The position numbers and the translations under genes are program-made. Positions 26,793 through 35,380 of a DNA stretch of 64,000 nt are shown here, piece by piece; the stretch's first letter is position 1, and every line of letters begins with the position of its first letter. Location: positions 40,444-104,443 of the forward strand of contig NZ_VMQU01000002.1 of assembly GCF_007714205.1 (NCBI RefSeq), written 5' to 3'. The notes under the pieces are model-generated. The model did not search any database and was not told where the DNA came from. It saw nothing but the letters and a program-made list of their open reading frames with translations. Origin of the DNA: Mycobacterium helveticum (lineage in GTDB: Bacteria > Actinomycetota > Actinomycetes > Mycobacteriales > Mycobacteriaceae).

Positions 26793-27965
26793 ATGACAAC
26801 AACCAGCCCCGTCTCGCTCTATCCTCCCGAAGGCTTCGGCGCACCGAAGAACCGCCGTGGACACGCCGGCGGCGTCGACGTGGGCCTGCCGGAGGGGACG
26901 GTGGTGTTCTCCGCGGACAACCACATCTCGCTGGCCTCCGACATCTTCTACGAACGGTTCCCCGAGGACCTCAAGGACAAGGCGCCGCGGATCTGGTACG
27001 AGGAGGGGGCCTACCAGGTCGGCCGCAAGGGGCAATCGTTTTTGCCCGGTGATTTCAGCGCGGTGCTGATGCAATACGACGACCTGCCGGGGGCGGCGAG
27101 CAACAACATCGAGGCGCGGATCAAGGAACTGCACGACGACGGCGTCGACAAGGAACTGGCCTTCCCCAACGCGGTGCTGGCGCTCTTCCACTACCCGGAC
27201 AAGACGCTGCGCGAACTCACGTTCCGCATCTACAACGAGTACATCGCGGAGCTGCAGGAGCGCTCGGCCGGCCACTTCTACGGCGCCGGGTTGATCAACT
27301 GGTGGGATCCCAAGGGCACCAGGAAGACCCTCGAAGAGTTGAAGTCATTGGGGCTCAAAACATTCCTGATGCCACTGAACCCGGGCAAGGACGACGACGG
27401 CAACCCGATCGACTACTCGAGCACCTCGATGAACGCCGTGTGGGACGAGATCGAAGCCTCCGGGCTCCCACTCACCCACCACATCGGCGAAACCCCGCCG
27501 AAGAGCCCCTGCGAGTTCAACAGCGTCGTCGTCGGGATGATGATCAACATCGACGGTTTCCGGGAGACGTTCTCCAAGTACATCTTCGGCGGCATTCTCG
27601 ACCAGCACCCGGGCCTGCGGATCGGCTGGTTCGAGGGCGGGATTGCCTGGGTACCGTGGGCGCTGCAGGACGCCGAACACCTGGTGGCGTCCTACCGGCA
27701 CATGTTCAACCGGCCGCTGCAGCACGACGTGCGGTACTACTGGGACACCCACATGATGGCGTCGTTCATGGTCGACCCGCTGGGCCTGCAGCTGATCGAC
27801 AAGATCGGCGTGGACAAGGTGATGTGGTCCAGCGACTACCCGCACAACGAGAGCACCTACGGGTATTCGGAGAAATCGCTGGCCGCGGTCGTCGACGCGG
27901 TAGGGTCGGCCGACGCGGCGAAGATCGTCAGCGGCAACGTCACGAAATTCCTGGGGCTCTGGTGA
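26793..27965 (+). CDS. Amidohydrolase family protein (PF04909 type)
   Basis: 390 residues from ATG 26793, preceded by GGAAGG. Beta-strand 1 carries FSADNHISL, a His comes in PLTHHIGE, and the C-terminal metal-site strand is VMWSSDYPHNEST, all typical of the PF04909 branch related to ACMS decarboxylase and other TIM-barrel metal enzymes. Members hydrolyse or decarboxylate small organic acids. It is the first of four PF04909-type genes in this window (others at 44538, 61277 and 62453). The neighbouring P450 and CoA-dependent genes suggest a decarboxylation or ring-opening step. The stop overlaps the start of the next gene (GTGA). Confidence 0.93.
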   Translation: MTTTSPVSLYPPEGFGAPKNRRGHAGGVDVGLPEGTVVFSADNHISLASDIFYERFPEDLKDKAPRIWYEEGAYQVGRKGQSFLPGDFSAVLMQYDDLPGAASNNIEARIKELHDDGVDKELAFPNAVLALFHYPDKTLRELTFRIYNEYIAELQERSAGHFYGAGLINWWDPKGTRKTLEELKSLGLKTFLMPLNPGKDDDGNPIDYSSTSMNAVWDEIEASGLPLTHHIGETPPKSPCEFNSVVVGMMINIDGFRETFSKYIFGGILDQHPGLRIGWFEGGIAWVPWALQDAEHLVASYRHMFNRPLQHDVRYYWDTHMMASFMVDPLGLQLIDKIGVDKVMWSSDYPHNESTYGYSEKSLAAVVDAVGSADAAKIVSGNVTKFLGLW

Positions 27966-29212
27966 CAACCGTCGCGCAAACGGCCAGTGCCCCTGAACAC
28001 CTGGTGATCCCCGAAAAGCCGGACCTCACCCGCATGCGCCGTGAGACCGGGGCCCGGCTACGCTCGGCGATGGCCGAACGCGGTGTGGACGCACTGATCC
28101 TGCTGGGCAACAGCTCGGTGGTCTACGCCACCGGGGCCAGCTGGCCGCTGGGCGACGCGGGCCTGTCCTACGTCGAGCGGCCGGTGGCCGTGGTGACCGC
28201 CGACGACGAGTCGCCGCATCTGTTCCTGCCATTTCGCGAGGGCGCCGCGCACGAGTCGGAACTGCCCGCCGACCATCTGCACGGTCCGGTTTATCTCGAA
28301 TTCGACGAGGGCGTGGGCGATTTCGCGAGGTGTTTGGCCGACCTGATCCCGTCCGGCGCTGTGATAGGGATCGACGAATCCACCGGCGCCATGTCGCGCG
28401 CGGCCACGTCGTTGTTCCCGGGCGGTCCTCCCGCCGACGCGGCAGCGATCGTCAGCGCCGCCAAGGTGGTCAAAACCCCGGATGAACTGGCGTGCATCAG
28501 AACCGCCGTGCGGATCACCGACGAGGCCATGGTCGAAGTGGACAAGCGTCTGGCCCCCGGTGTCCGACAGGTCGACCTTTCGGCGATCTTCTTGCGGCGG
28601 GCCTTCGAACTGGGCGCGTCGGCCAGCATGCTGGAGCCGATCTGGCAGGTGATGCCGCCCACCAAGGCCGAAGGGGTGTGGACGACGCACGGTGACCTGG
28701 CGCTGCCGCTACTGAGCACCGAGCGTGAGCTGGTGGAAGGCGACGTGTTGTGGACCGACGTCAGCATCACCTACCAGGGCTACTGCTCGGACTTCGGGCG
28801 CACCTGGCTGGTGGGCCGGGAACCGTCGCCGCGCCAGCGGGCACAGTTCGACAAGTGGCAGCAGATCATGGCCGCCGTGCTGGACGTCGCCCGCGCCGGC
28901 GCCGCCGCGGGCGATCTCGGCAGGGCCGCCACCGCGGCCAACGGCGGCACCAGGCCCTGGCTGCCGCACTTCTACCTCGGCCACGGGATCGGCGTGAACG
29001 CGGCCGAGATGCCCATGATCGGAACCGATCTCGGGCAGGAATTCGACGACAACTTCATTCTGCAGCCCGGCATGGTGCTGGTGCTCGAGCCGGTGGTGTG
29101 GGAAGACGGCACCGGAGGCTACCGCAGCGAAGAGGTCGTGGTGATCACCGAGGAAGGTTCGATTCGATTGACCGACTACCCCTACACCCCCTATGGCTCC
29201 CATGTCAGTTGA
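27962..29212 (+). CDS. M24 family metallopeptidase-fold enzyme (metal site intact)
   Basis: 416 residues from GTG 27962. An N-terminal creatinase-like domain (about residues 20-170) precedes the pita-bread domain. All five metal ligands are visible: Asp in LWTDVSI, Asp in CSDFGRTW, His in LGHGIG, Glu in VLEPVV and Glu in RSEEVVV. Family members are Xaa-Pro peptidases but also non-peptidases such as creatinase and the DMSP lyase DddP. Inside an operon of P450, crotonase and CoA-transferase genes, a peptidase role is doubtful. It overlaps by 20 bp a second, degenerate M24 gene, which suggests a heteromeric enzyme. Confidence 0.92.
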   Translation: MTTVAQTASAPEHLVIPEKPDLTRMRRETGARLRSAMAERGVDALILLGNSSVVYATGASWPLGDAGLSYVERPVAVVTADDESPHLFLPFREGAAHESELPADHLHGPVYLEFDEGVGDFARCLADLIPSGAVIGIDESTGAMSRAATSLFPGGPPADAAAIVSAAKVVKTPDELACIRTAVRITDEAMVEVDKRLAPGVRQVDLSAIFLRRAFELGASASMLEPIWQVMPPTKAEGVWTTHGDLALPLLSTERELVEGDVLWTDVSITYQGYCSDFGRTWLVGREPSPRQRAQFDKWQQIMAAVLDVARAGAAAGDLGRAATAANGGTRPWLPHFYLGHGIGVNAAEMPMIGTDLGQEFDDNFILQPGMVLVLEPVVWEDGTGGYRSEEVVVITEEGSIRLTDYPYTPYGSHVS

Positions 29213-30320
29213 AGTCCTGCCCGACGATCGGGCACTGCGCTCGGGGCGCCGCCAGCGAGTGCTGGACCAGATGGCGGCACACGACCTCGATGTCCTTGTC
29301 CTCGGCCGTCAGGCCAACATCCGCTACGTCACCGGCGCCCCGCAGCTGTGGGTAGCCGGGACCCGGCCGTTCGGCCCGTCCTGCGTGTTGGTGCGTGAGA
29401 CCGGCGCCATCCACCTGCTCAGTACCTGGGATGAAGGCGTTCCCGACGACATCCCCCGCGAGAACCTCTACGGCATCGCGTGGAATCCGGTCAACACCAT
29501 GGCGGTGCTGAAACGCATCCAGGGTGCGTCCACCGCTCGCCGCGTCGGAACCGAGGCAATATCACCGGTTTTCGCGCAGCTGCTGCCGACCGCGTTCCCC
29601 AATGCCGAACTGGTCGACGGCGAGCTCGCGATGCGTGGTGCCCGGCGCATCAAGACGGCGGAGGAAATCTTCGCGCTACGGGCAGCGATCGCGGTGGCCG
29701 AGTCGGGCCTGGCCGCCGCTGTGGCCGGGTTGCACCCCGGGGTGCGGGAACAAACGCTGGCCGGGGTCATGATGGAGGCCATGGCGGCCGGCGGGGTGAG
29801 TACTCCCGCGAACCAGGAATTCGCCTGGGTGACTTCGCGTGACCATCCGTGGCGGCGGGTCAACGGCGACGGACGCGTGAACGACGGTGACCTGGCGGCT
29901 TTTTCGGCCGGTGTGCTGGCCGGCGGGTACATGGGTGAGGTGGGCCGTACGTGGCCCGCGGGCGCTGTCGGCAATGCCGCGCCGTTGTACGCGCGGTGGG
30001 ACAGGCTGTGGTCCGCGCTGTTGAATGCGTGCCGGCCCGGTGCCGCCGCCGCCGAACTGCTCGGTGCCTATGAGGCCGCAGGTGAGCCGGCGCCACCGAT
30101 GCCGGTCGCACGCGGACTGGGGATGGGCTTCGACCCGCCGGTCATCTCCCAGCACCTGCCTGAAACCGCGGCCGGCGAACGCCTGGATCCGGGAATGGTG
30201 CTGGCCGTGACGGGCTACGTCTGGGAGCAGGGGGTCGGCGCGGTCTTCGGGCGCGAAGCCGTGCTGATCACCGACGACGGCCACGAGGTGCTGACCTCGA
30301 GCCCGTCCTGGCGCAAATAG
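29193..30320 (+). CDS. M24-like protein with degenerate metal site
   Basis: 375 residues from ATG 29193 (ATG 29202 is an alternative). It aligns by eye along its length with the upstream M24 gene: QANIRYVTGAPQLW in the N-domain, GDLAAFSAGVL, YMGEVGRTW, ARGLGMGFDPPV and FGREAVLI. At the metal positions the first Asp is Ser, the second is Glu, and the His of GHGIG is Leu (GLGMG). The first Glu is also not conserved (AVTGYVW). It is therefore probably not a metal enzyme by itself. Tight coupling to the intact gene suggests a structural or regulatory partner. Confidence 0.88.
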   Translation: MAPMSVEVLPDDRALRSGRRQRVLDQMAAHDLDVLVLGRQANIRYVTGAPQLWVAGTRPFGPSCVLVRETGAIHLLSTWDEGVPDDIPRENLYGIAWNPVNTMAVLKRIQGASTARRVGTEAISPVFAQLLPTAFPNAELVDGELAMRGARRIKTAEEIFALRAAIAVAESGLAAAVAGLHPGVREQTLAGVMMEAMAAGGVSTPANQEFAWVTSRDHPWRRVNGDGRVNDGDLAAFSAGVLAGGYMGEVGRTWPAGAVGNAAPLYARWDRLWSALLNACRPGAAAAELLGAYEAAGEPAPPMPVARGLGMGFDPPVISQHLPETAAGERLDPGMVLAVTGYVWEQGVGAVFGREAVLITDDGHEVLTSSPSWRK

Positions 30321-30322
30321 CG

Positions 30323-31318
30323 ATGCCCGACAAGCCCGTCCCGCCGGTCGAGAAGATCATCCGCTACCGCAAGGACGCCACGACCCGCATCGCCACGATC
30401 ACCTTCGACCGGCCGGACCATCTCAACGCGCCGACCATCGCGGCCCGGGTGCGCTATGCCGACCTGTTGCATCGCGCCTCCATCGACGACGACGTCAAAG
30501 TGTTGGTGGTCCGCGGCACGGGGGAGGACCTGGGCTCGGGCGCGGATCTCCCCGAGGCCATGTCGGTGCGCAGGTCGGCGGACCAAGGCCCCCGGCTCGG
30601 GGAATACCGGATCGGCGCCGACGAAGTCAAGTACCCGCCGGAGGGTTCCTTTCGGCGCGGCGCCACCCTCAGCCAGTGGTATGCGAATCCGAATTCCGGA
30701 ATCCGCGGGCTGCAGGACTTCAAGAAGATCAGCATCCTGGAGGTCAAGGGCTACTGCTACGGCTGGCACTTCTACCAGGCTGCCGACGCGGACCTGGTGA
30801 TCGCCAGCGACGATGCGCTGTTCGGGCATCCGTCGTTCCGCTACTACGGGTGGGGCCCGCGGATGTGGTGGTGGGCGCAGACCATGGGCATCCGCAAGTT
30901 CCAGGAAATGGTTTTCACCGGAAGGGCTTTCACCGCCGCCGAGATGTACGACTGCAACTTCCTCAACAGCGTGGTCCCCAGGGGCCAGCTCGAAGCGGAG
31001 GTGGAGAAATATGCGCTGGCGTGCTCGCGTAATCGTCCCACCGACACGGTGTTCATGCAGAAGGTCTTCTTCGAGATCATGAAACAGTTCCAGGGCGAGT
31101 ACCTGGGCAGCATGCTCAGCGGCGTCTTCGAGTCGATGGGCGGCCTCGTCCGCCCGGATGACGACGACGATTTCCTGCTCGACGGCGCCATCCAACGGGG
31201 CCTGGGCGACGCGGTCAATGACAACGACGCAAAGTTCCCCCCGGAGTGGCGGCTGAGCAAGAACGGGCGCACGAAGGGGCGGTCCCCCAAGAAGGCCGAG
31301 CGGAAGCGTAAACAGTAG
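30323..31318 (+). CDS. Enoyl-CoA hydratase/isomerase (crotonase) family, long form
   Basis: 331 residues, about 70 longer than ordinary crotonases. The oxyanion-hole segments are RGTGEDLGSGADL and LEVKGYCYGWHFYQAADADLVIAS. The usual catalytic Glu region reads ALFGHPSFRYYGWGP and lacks Glu, so this is unlikely to be a standard hydratase. It may be a dehalogenase-, lyase- or cyclase-like crotonase. The tail after residue ~300 is highly basic (RTKGRSPKKAERKRKQ), an unusual feature. The stop TAG shares one base with the GTG start of the CoA-transferase that probably activates its substrate. Confidence 0.88.
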   Translation: MPDKPVPPVEKIIRYRKDATTRIATITFDRPDHLNAPTIAARVRYADLLHRASIDDDVKVLVVRGTGEDLGSGADLPEAMSVRRSADQGPRLGEYRIGADEVKYPPEGSFRRGATLSQWYANPNSGIRGLQDFKKISILEVKGYCYGWHFYQAADADLVIASDDALFGHPSFRYYGWGPRMWWWAQTMGIRKFQEMVFTGRAFTAAEMYDCNFLNSVVPRGQLEAEVEKYALACSRNRPTDTVFMQKVFFEIMKQFQGEYLGSMLSGVFESMGGLVRPDDDDDFLLDGAIQRGLGDAVNDNDAKFPPEWRLSKNGRTKGRSPKKAERKRKQ

Positions 31319-33747
31319 TGGCGGAGGCGAAGACCGAGCCGCCCCTGACGGGCTACACGGTGGTCGATCTGTCCACCGGCATAGCGGGCGCCTACTGCAC
31401 CAGGCTGCTGGCCGACGGCGGCGCCGACGTCGTCAAAGTCGAACCGCCGGAGGGTGATCCGCTGCGGTCCTGGTCGGCCTCGGGCGCTGCCATACCGCCC
31501 GGCCGTGACGGGGCGTTGTTCAGCTTTCTGGCCGGATCGAAGCACGGCGTCGTCGCCGATCCCGCCAGCCGGGACGACGTCGAACTCGTCGACCGGCTCT
31601 TGGCGGCCGGTGACGCGGCAATCTGGTCGCCCGGCTCGAAAGTTGCTGAAAAACAAGGCTTTACCCCCACGGCGATCCACCGGCGCCATCCGCACCTCAC
31701 CGTTATGTCGATCACGCCCTTCGGCCTCGAGGGACCCTGGTCCGATCGGGCCGCCACCGAATTCACGCTGCAGGCCTGGTCGGGCGGGATCGTCGGCCTC
31801 GGACGCGGCGAGCCGGACCGCGCGCCGGTGTTCGTCGGCGGACAGGCCGGGGACTATCTGGCCGGGGTGTACGCAAGTGCCGCGTTGCTGGCGGCGCGGC
31901 GCGGCCAAATCAGCGGCGGTGCGGGCCAACTGCTGGACCTGTCGATGCTCGAGACCCAGATCCTCGGCCTGACCTACTATCCCGTCACCTACTTCGAAAT
32001 GCGCGGGCGGCCATGGCGGGACGCGCGGCGGGTCACCGTCCCGGGTGTGGCTCGCGCCAAGGACGGGTTGGTCGACGTCGGTTGTGGCACGGCGCAGCAG
32101 TGGTTCGACCTGTGCGCCATGGTGGGCCACCCCGAGTGGATCGACGAGGAATCCTCCCTGACGATCACCGAGCAGGCGACCCTGCACGCCGGCGAGATCT
32201 ACGCGTGGTTCGAGACCAACACCGTCGACGACATCCTGGAACTGGCCACGGCCTTCCGGATTCCCAACGCGCCGGTCGCCAACGGCGCCAACATTGCGGC
32301 CCTGGAACACTTCCGGGAACGCTGCTCGTTCGTGCGCAATCCCCGCGACGGGTTCCTGCAACCGGGCCACCCCTACCGAATGCGGCCCGCCCGGCTCCAG
32401 CGACCGGCGCCGGCGCCGGCGCTCGGTGAGCACACGGCACGCTACCGGTCCGCGCACCTGGCCCCCCGCCCCGCGCCCACCGCGCCGGCACCTCGACTGC
32501 CCCTGAACGGGATTCGGGTCCTGGACATGACGACGTTCTGGGCGGGCCCCTGCTGCACCCACTTCCTGGCCATGCTCGGCGCCGAGGTGATCCACGTGGA
32601 ATCCACCCGCCGACCCGACGGAACCCGACTGATCGCCGGCGTACCGGTGACCGAAAACCAATGGTGGGAGCGGTCCCCGATCTTCGCGGCGTTGAACACC
32701 AACAAGAAAGGGCTGACGCTGGACCTGCAGAGCCGGCGCGGCAGGGAGTTGCTGCGCCGGCTCATCGCAACCTGTGACGTGATCGCGGAGAACTTCACGC
32801 CGCGGGTGCTCGACCAGATCGGCCTGGATTTCGCCGCCGCCCAGTCGATCAAACCCGACGTGATCATGGTGCGCATGCCCGGGTTCGGCCTGGACGGGCC
32901 GTGGCGCGACAAGCCGGCATTCGCCTACGTCATCGAATCCGCGGCGGGCGTGAGCTGGATGACCGGCTACCCCGATCGCATTCCCTACGAACCCTATTCG
33001 ATCGGTGACCCCAACGCGGGCATGCATTCGCTCAATGCGCTGCTGCTGGCGCTGGAGCACCGCCGCCGCACCGGGCAGGGCGTGCTGGTGGAGGCGGCGA
33101 TGGTGGACGCCGCGCTCAGCATCTCCGCCGAGCAGATCATCGAGTACTCCGCTTATGGGGCGCTGCTGGAGCGCGCGGGAAACCGGGGACCGACGGCCGC
33201 ACCGCAGAACCTCTACCGCAGCGCCGGCATCGACGAATTCGGGCGCCCCGACAGTTGGGTCGCGATAGCCGTGGTCACCGACGCGCAGTGGAAGAACTTG
33301 TGCGGCGCGATCGGATCGCCCTCGTGGGCAACGGATCCGAGCCTGGTGACGGCGGCGGGGCGGCGGGCGCACCAGGACCTCATCGACGAGCAATTGGCCG
33401 CATGGTGCGCCCAACACAGCCGCGACGACATCGTCGCGGCCTTGTGGGAGGCCGGTGTGCCGGTGGCCAAGGTCATGCAGCCGCATCGCCAGACGGAGCT
33501 GGACCAGCTGGAATTTCGCGGCTTCTTCGAAGAAGTCGACCACCCCGTCTGCGGCCCCGCCAGGCTCAGCAGCGTGCCGATGAGATTCTCCGGCGGCCCC
33601 GATACGTTCCACACCCGGCACGCGCCGCTGCTGGGGCAGCACAATCGGGAATTGCTGACCGAGCTGGGACTGAGCGAATCCGAAATCGCCGACCTGGAAG
33701 CCGACGGTGTGATCGGCCGGGAACCGGCGATGCGCGCCGCGACCTGA
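31318..33747 (+). CDS. Double-domain family III CoA-transferase (CaiB/BaiF type)
   Basis: 809 residues, twice the usual ~400. The first CaiB-like domain starts at YTVVDLSTGIAGAYCTRLLADGGADVVKVE and runs to about residue 380. A Pro-rich linker (APAPALGEHTAR and following) precedes a second domain starting near residue 400 with GIRVLDMTTFWAGPCCTHF and containing NTNKKGLTLDL. Both halves keep an Asp at the family catalytic region (GDYLAG in domain 1, IGDPNAG in domain 2). Such enzymes transfer CoA between carboxylic acids. It presumably forms an internal pseudo-dimer, since single-domain members work as interlocked dimers. The last gene of the operon, downstream, is decayed. Confidence 0.93.
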   Translation: MAEAKTEPPLTGYTVVDLSTGIAGAYCTRLLADGGADVVKVEPPEGDPLRSWSASGAAIPPGRDGALFSFLAGSKHGVVADPASRDDVELVDRLLAAGDAAIWSPGSKVAEKQGFTPTAIHRRHPHLTVMSITPFGLEGPWSDRAATEFTLQAWSGGIVGLGRGEPDRAPVFVGGQAGDYLAGVYASAALLAARRGQISGGAGQLLDLSMLETQILGLTYYPVTYFEMRGRPWRDARRVTVPGVARAKDGLVDVGCGTAQQWFDLCAMVGHPEWIDEESSLTITEQATLHAGEIYAWFETNTVDDILELATAFRIPNAPVANGANIAALEHFRERCSFVRNPRDGFLQPGHPYRMRPARLQRPAPAPALGEHTARYRSAHLAPRPAPTAPAPRLPLNGIRVLDMTTFWAGPCCTHFLAMLGAEVIHVESTRRPDGTRLIAGVPVTENQWWERSPIFAALNTNKKGLTLDLQSRRGRELLRRLIATCDVIAENFTPRVLDQIGLDFAAAQSIKPDVIMVRMPGFGLDGPWRDKPAFAYVIESAAGVSWMTGYPDRIPYEPYSIGDPNAGMHSLNALLLALEHRRRTGQGVLVEAAMVDAALSISAEQIIEYSAYGALLERAGNRGPTAAPQNLYRSAGIDEFGRPDSWVAIAVVTDAQWKNLCGAIGSPSWATDPSLVTAAGRRAHQDLIDEQLAAWCAQHSRDDIVAALWEAGVPVAKVMQPHRQTELDQLEFRGFFEEVDHPVCGPARLSSVPMRFSGGPDTFHTRHAPLLGQHNRELLTELGLSESEIADLEADGVIGREPAMRAAT

Positions 33748-33752
33748 CCGCC

Positions 33753-34403
33753 GTGGCCATCGAACCGTCGAATATCCTGCTCACCGGCCGCGTCGCGGTG
33801 GTGACCGGAGGAGGAGCCGGCATCGGGCGGGGAGTCGCTGCCGGGATGGTCGCGTTCGGCGCGTCCGTCGCCATCTGGGAACGAGACCCGCAGACCTGTG
33901 CCGGCGCAGCCGAATCGATCGGCGCACTGGGAATCGTGGCCGATGTCCGCGACGGCGACCAGGTGGATGCCGCGCTCGCTCGCGGACGGCCGAGCCCGGC
34001 ATCCCGACGATTCTGGTCGACAACGCCGGCGGGGTGTTCTACTCGCCGCTGCTGGAAACCAGCGAGAACGGTTGGGACGCATTGTATAAGGCCAATCTGC
34101 GCCACGTGATGCTGTGCACCCAGCGGGTCGCTCGGCAACTGGCCTCGGCGGCCCTGCCCGGCAGCGTCATCTCGGTGACGTCGATCGGCGGCGAGCGGGC
34201 GATGACCGCAACCGGCAACATCGTGCCGATGGGGCGCCCCGGCCACGTCGACGAAATCACCCCGCGCCGCGGTGTTTCTGGCCTCGGACATGTCGGCCTA
34301 CCTGACCGGCCAGATGCTGCACGTCGACGGCGGGACCCACGCCGCCGGCGGCTGGCATCACGACCCGCGGACCGGCGATTACCGCCTGGGACCGCCCGGC
34401 TAG
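33753..34403 (+). pseudogene. Short-chain dehydrogenase pseudogene (two frameshifts plus internal deletion)
   Basis: From GTG 33753 the frame gives an SDR N-terminus with TGGGAGIGRG. Near 33985 the coding sequence shifts frame and continues as TILVDNAGGVFYSPLLETSE. After SVTSIGGERA it jumps directly to MTATGNIVPMGRPGHVDEI, so the YxxxK active site and about 50-60 residues are missing. A second frameshift near 34260 leads to VFLASDMSAYLTGQMLHVDGG and TAG at 34401-34403. The gene is clearly inactivated. It was the last gene of the CoA-transferase operon, so its function may now be supplied by another SDR. Confidence 0.85.
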
Positions 34404-35221
34404 TGCCGCCAGCCCTCCGCGGCCTGTTCGTCGAAGGTGCGGTCGATGCGCTCGAACCGCCGGCGGATGGACGCGCGGGCGGCCCCATGCGGCAGGATGT
34501 AGAGGCGGTTGGCCGCGATCCCGTCGGCCGTCAGCCGCGCGACGTCCTCGACGCCCAGGGTGTCGTCCTCCACCGGCAGCGTCGCCTCCGGGGACGACGA
34601 CCTCCCGTAGTCGGCGCCGCGGATGCGTTCGGAGTTGGTGACCAGCTTGGTTTCGACCACCATCGGGCACAGCAGCGAGACGCCGATCCCGTTGGGCTTG
34701 ACCTCGCGGGCCAGCGTTTCGGCCAGGCCGACGACGCCGTATTTGGCGACGCCGTACGCTCCCAGGCCCGCGTTGGGGACCAGGCCGGCGAAGGACGCGG
34801 TGAAGGCGATGTGGCCACCCGTGCCCTGCTCGATCAGCCTCGGCAGGAATGCCTCGACGGCGTGGATGGAGCCCCACAGGTCGATGTCGATCACCCAGCG
34901 CCAGTCGTCGTGGCTCATCTGCGCGAGCGGGCCCGCGACCACGATCCCGGCGTTGCTGAACACCACGTCGACGCCGCCGAGGAGGCGGAAGGACTCGCCG
35001 GCGAGGTGAACCATCTCGTCGAGGTGCCTGACATCGCACGTCACGCCGTGGGCCTCGAACCCCTCGGAGCGCAGCCGCGCCACCGCCTGCTCCAGCGCGG
35101 GTTCGTCGACGTCGGCGAGCACCACGTCGGCTCCGCGACGGGCGAACTCGCTCGCGGTCGCCAACCCGATCCCACTCGCGCCGCCCGTGACGACGGCCTT
35201 ACGCCCTTCAAATCCGTTCAT
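34400..35221 (-). CDS. Short-chain dehydrogenase/reductase
   Basis: 273 residues from ATG 35221 (MNGFEGRKAVVTGG is the natural SDR start; an in-frame GTG/ATG at 35287 would add 22 residues). It has TGGASGIG, the NAGI motif, the catalytic Ser in AFTASFAG and YGVAK. The C-terminal ~60 residues (SIRRRFERIDRTF and others) are longer than minimal SDRs and match a mycobacterial subgroup of unknown substrate. It is convergent with the SDR pseudogene; their stop codons overlap at 34400-34403. It lies downstream of another SDR on the same strand and may share its GAGAAT-controlled promoter. Confidence 0.9.
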   Translation of the reverse strand: MNGFEGRKAVVTGGASGIGLATASEFARRGADVVLADVDEPALEQAVARLRSEGFEAHGVTCDVRHLDEMVHLAGESFRLLGGVDVVFSNAGIVVAGPLAQMSHDDWRWVIDIDLWGSIHAVEAFLPRLIEQGTGGHIAFTASFAGLVPNAGLGAYGVAKYGVVGLAETLAREVKPNGIGVSLLCPMVVETKLVTNSERIRGADYGRSSSPEATLPVEDDTLGVEDVARLTADGIAANRLYILPHGAARASIRRRFERIDRTFDEQAAEGWRH

Positions 35222-35380
35222 CAATGAGCATCCCAGGTCCGTGAGGGATCGGTAACAGGCCACATTGACCCCACCGACATCCGTCAAATCGACGTTTCGC
35301 AGGAGAAGTGCGAGAGATGCCCTGCAGAACGTCCATCTCGGCGAATCTAGCGGGCACCGGAGGGACGGTGAGCGCCGACC

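Noticed and set aside
30844..33642. A ~930-codon minus-strand open frame opposite the CoA-transferase
   Set aside because: The plus strand shows two unmistakable CaiB domains; the antisense product has shadow-type composition.
22912..34403. Possible genomic island acquired by transfer
   Set aside because: No integrase, tRNA, attachment repeats or clear base-composition change was seen, so transfer is not claimed.
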